Positions 4,818 to 5,950 of a DNA stretch of 5,950 bases are shown in pieces. Under the pieces are notes generated by a model. The model ran no database searches. It had not been told where the DNA came from and saw only the letters and a program-made list of their open reading frames with translations. The stretch's first letter is position 1. Each line of letters opens with the position of its first letter. The stretch is from the NCBI GenBank assembly GCA_937889015.1, contig CALARR010000336.1, positions 1 through 5,950 on the forward strand, in the 5' to 3' direction. The DNA is from an uncultured Planctomycetales bacterium (lineage in GTDB: Bacteria; Planctomycetota; Planctomycetia; Pirellulales; Thermoguttaceae). A program made the position numbers and the translations under genes.

Positions 4818-5950
4818 TTACCTTACCAATAGTCTTAGATTGGTATAAAACTCCCAGGGAGCAAGGGGACGGCGCGCACTGGCAATTCGGAAGTCGCTAG
4901 TGATTGGAGCGTGGCCCACAGGGCCGTTTTGCCAGTCTTGGGTGGTGTTCCAGCCGTTTGCCATGCTTGATTGGTACTCTTCAATCGTGTACACAGCTTT
5001 CCCGCCGTGCTCGTAAATGCTGACAACCTTTCCGGCGCCAATGTAGAAGACATTGCTCCCCTCTTCCCCTGCGGAGGGCGGCATCGCCCCCTTCTTCTGC
5101 GGTGCCATGTAATGGTAGTGGGGATTCTTGAACCACACCTGGTCGCCTGGAAGGTACGTCGTCGGGTTCTCTATCGTGGTCCAAAACAGCCCCTCGCCTT
5201 CGTTAGGAAGGTCGTCCGGAATGATCTTGCGATAGAACACCTCGTCGAGCTTCTTGAGCGCGGTGAAGCCAGATTCATGGCAGTTGTCGTAAGCCTGTCT
5301 GGCGAGGTCGATATAGCCCTTGATCAGAATGAGAGATGAGTACTTCTGACAGTAGACCTTTCCAGGGGCGTAGGTCCAAATCCTGTCGATGGCTTCGACC
5401 GGGCTCTTGCCGTATCTCACGACGAACGCCTCTTGCCCCCGTCGCTGGCGCCAATACAGGAAATCGCGTTTGTCGCCGATATCGGTGACGACCCCGGTGA
5501 AAATCGCCCTGAGGATTGAAACCCGAAGTCGAATCTCCTCTTCGTCCACCCCCGCCGCTCGCAGTTCTGCCTCCGCTACCTCGATGTGGTCCTCTGTCAT
5601 CACATTTGCTAGGACACTTCGCTCGAATACAGGCAAGGACGCCGCATCGGAATCACTGGTCAGTTCGTCGAACAGGTCGATTGGTTCGTACCCCGGCTTG
5701 CCATCGAAGGCCAATTGGGGTGTGCCAGTATTGCTCTCCGTCGTCTCCGCCAGCCAGTCGTTCACTGCGGCGTGGATCAGGTCTACCACGCTGGGGACCG
5801 TCATGTCAACCGCGGCGGGGCCGGTGGCCTCGATCACCTCGCCGGCCGAGTCGTAGACCCAGGAGGTGGTGTTGCCGTCGGCGTCGGTGAGGCTGGCCAG
5901 GTTGCCGGCCGCGTCGTAGGTAAAGCGGGTCACGCCGCCGGCCACGTCGA
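4818..5950 (-). CDS. RHS/YD-repeat protein, C-terminal part, ending in a Tgl-like transglutaminase domain (5' end outside window)
   Basis: The frame is open at the right edge (Asp-Val-Ala-Gly-Gly), so the GTG at 5945 is internal, not a start. Counting from that GTG, residues 1-43 contain two YD repeats (FTYDAAGNLASLTDADGN, VYDSAGEVIEATGPA). Residues 45-130 are an acidic helical linker with no known match. Residues about 130-320 resemble Bacillus Tgl, the spore-coat protein-glutamine gamma-glutamyltransferase: an LRVSILRAIFTGVV helix, FLYWRQRRGQEAF, SPVEAIDRIW, then YCQKYSSLILIKGYIDLA with Cys199, GDQVWFKNPHYHY with H276, and GSNVFYIGAGK. Tgl has the same order (YWRV, ECATAIVIIYY, FKNPE, GENVILLG). 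The family cross-links protein glutamine and lysine side chains, and a toxin could instead deamidate or cleave. The domain is joined to a YD repeat without the usual RHS core junction, which is unusual. The C-terminal 55 residues are unassigned. A 307-aa exported protein follows after four bases. Confidence 0.85.
   Translation of the reverse strand, partial: DVAGGVTRFTYDAAGNLASLTDADGNTTSWVYDSAGEVIEATGPAAVDMTVPSVVDLIHAAVNDWLAETTESNTGTPQLAFDGKPGYEPIDLFDELTSDSDAASLPVFERSVLANVMTEDHIEVAEAELRAAGVDEEEIRLRVSILRAIFTGVVTDIGDKRDFLYWRQRRGQEAFVVRYGKSPVEAIDRIWTYAPGKVYCQKYSSLILIKGYIDLARQAYDNCHESGFTALKKLDEVFYRKIIPDDLPNEGEGLFWTTIENPTTYLPGDQVWFKNPHYHYMAPQKKGAMPPSAGEEGSNVFYIGAGKVVSIYEHGGKAVYTIEEYQSSMANGWNTTQDWQNGPVGHAPITSDFRIASARRPLAPWEFYTNLRLLVR
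4986..5558 (-). other. Tgl-like (NlpC/P60-fold) transglutaminase domain, candidate catalytic Cys and His
   Basis: These are domain bounds within the first RHS protein (residues about 130-320 from 5945). The candidate nucleophile Cys199 is the TGT at 5351-5349; H276 and H278 are at 5120-5118 and 5114-5112. GDQVWF followed by a small beta pair (NVFYIGAGK) is the typical strand pattern of NlpC/P60-like papain folds. In B. subtilis Tgl the residue after FKNP is the catalytic Glu; here it is His. The match is from memory of the Tgl sequence, by eye, so family membership is likely but enzymatic specificity is open. Confidence 0.6.

Noticed and set aside
5943..5945. GTG at 5945 as the start of the first RHS gene
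   Set aside because: The frame stays open to the window edge and the residues before it (Asp, then Val-Ala-Gly) fit a continuing YD repeat; the true start lies outside.

Overview
The window looks like a Planctomycetota-type genome or metagenome contig. The evidence is GC-rich YD-repeat (RHS) genes carrying DxDxDGxxD loops, exported proteins of unknown family, and a PAPS-type sulfotransferase fragment with a typical LGD...YLPY...RIVCLQR pattern. This taxonomic guess is inference from protein style; there is no marker gene. Every supported gene lies on the minus strand, so the window reads biologically from right (5950) to left (1). Plus-strand open frames are shadows.

In reading order: (1) 5950-4818 is the 3' end of an RHS/YD-repeat protein whose 5' end is outside the window. 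Two YD repeats run straight into a C-terminal domain resembling Bacillus Tgl transglutaminase (NlpC/P60-like papain fold, candidate nucleophile Cys). (2) 4813-3890, four bases downstream, encodes a 307-aa exported protein of unknown function. (3) 3893-1832 overlaps the previous stop codon (ATGA). It is an RHS core fragment with the complete hyperconserved RHS junction, ending in a different C-terminal domain with an H...HDMQDYFSH metal-site-like signature and a glycine-zipper-like insert. A one-base insertion at about 3803 splits its start from the rest. (4) 1799-714 encodes a 361-aa predicted lipoprotein of unknown function with a beta-rich C-terminal domain. (5) 708-347 is a decayed third RHS fragment that begins at the same core position as fragment 3 and carries internal deletions. 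(6) 347-1 is the N-terminal 115 codons of a sulfotransferase-like protein, running off the left edge.

The layout is two 'variable C-terminal domain + exported partner' cassettes in tandem, each followed directly by an RHS core fragment starting at the same place. This resembles the tip/orphan-module arrays of polymorphic toxin loci. The effector/immunity reading is inference: the partners' export signals would fit effectors acting outside the cytoplasm, but nothing here proves toxicity. Spacing between genes is -4 to +32 bases throughout, with no visible terminator or promoter, so the block is probably co-transcribed from a promoter upstream of position 5950. Small repeats (two degenerate 7-bp tandem arrays and one GGGGACAGTC palindromic insert) sit in frame inside the second RHS gene. 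No stretch longer than 300 bases lacks a gene or gene remnant.
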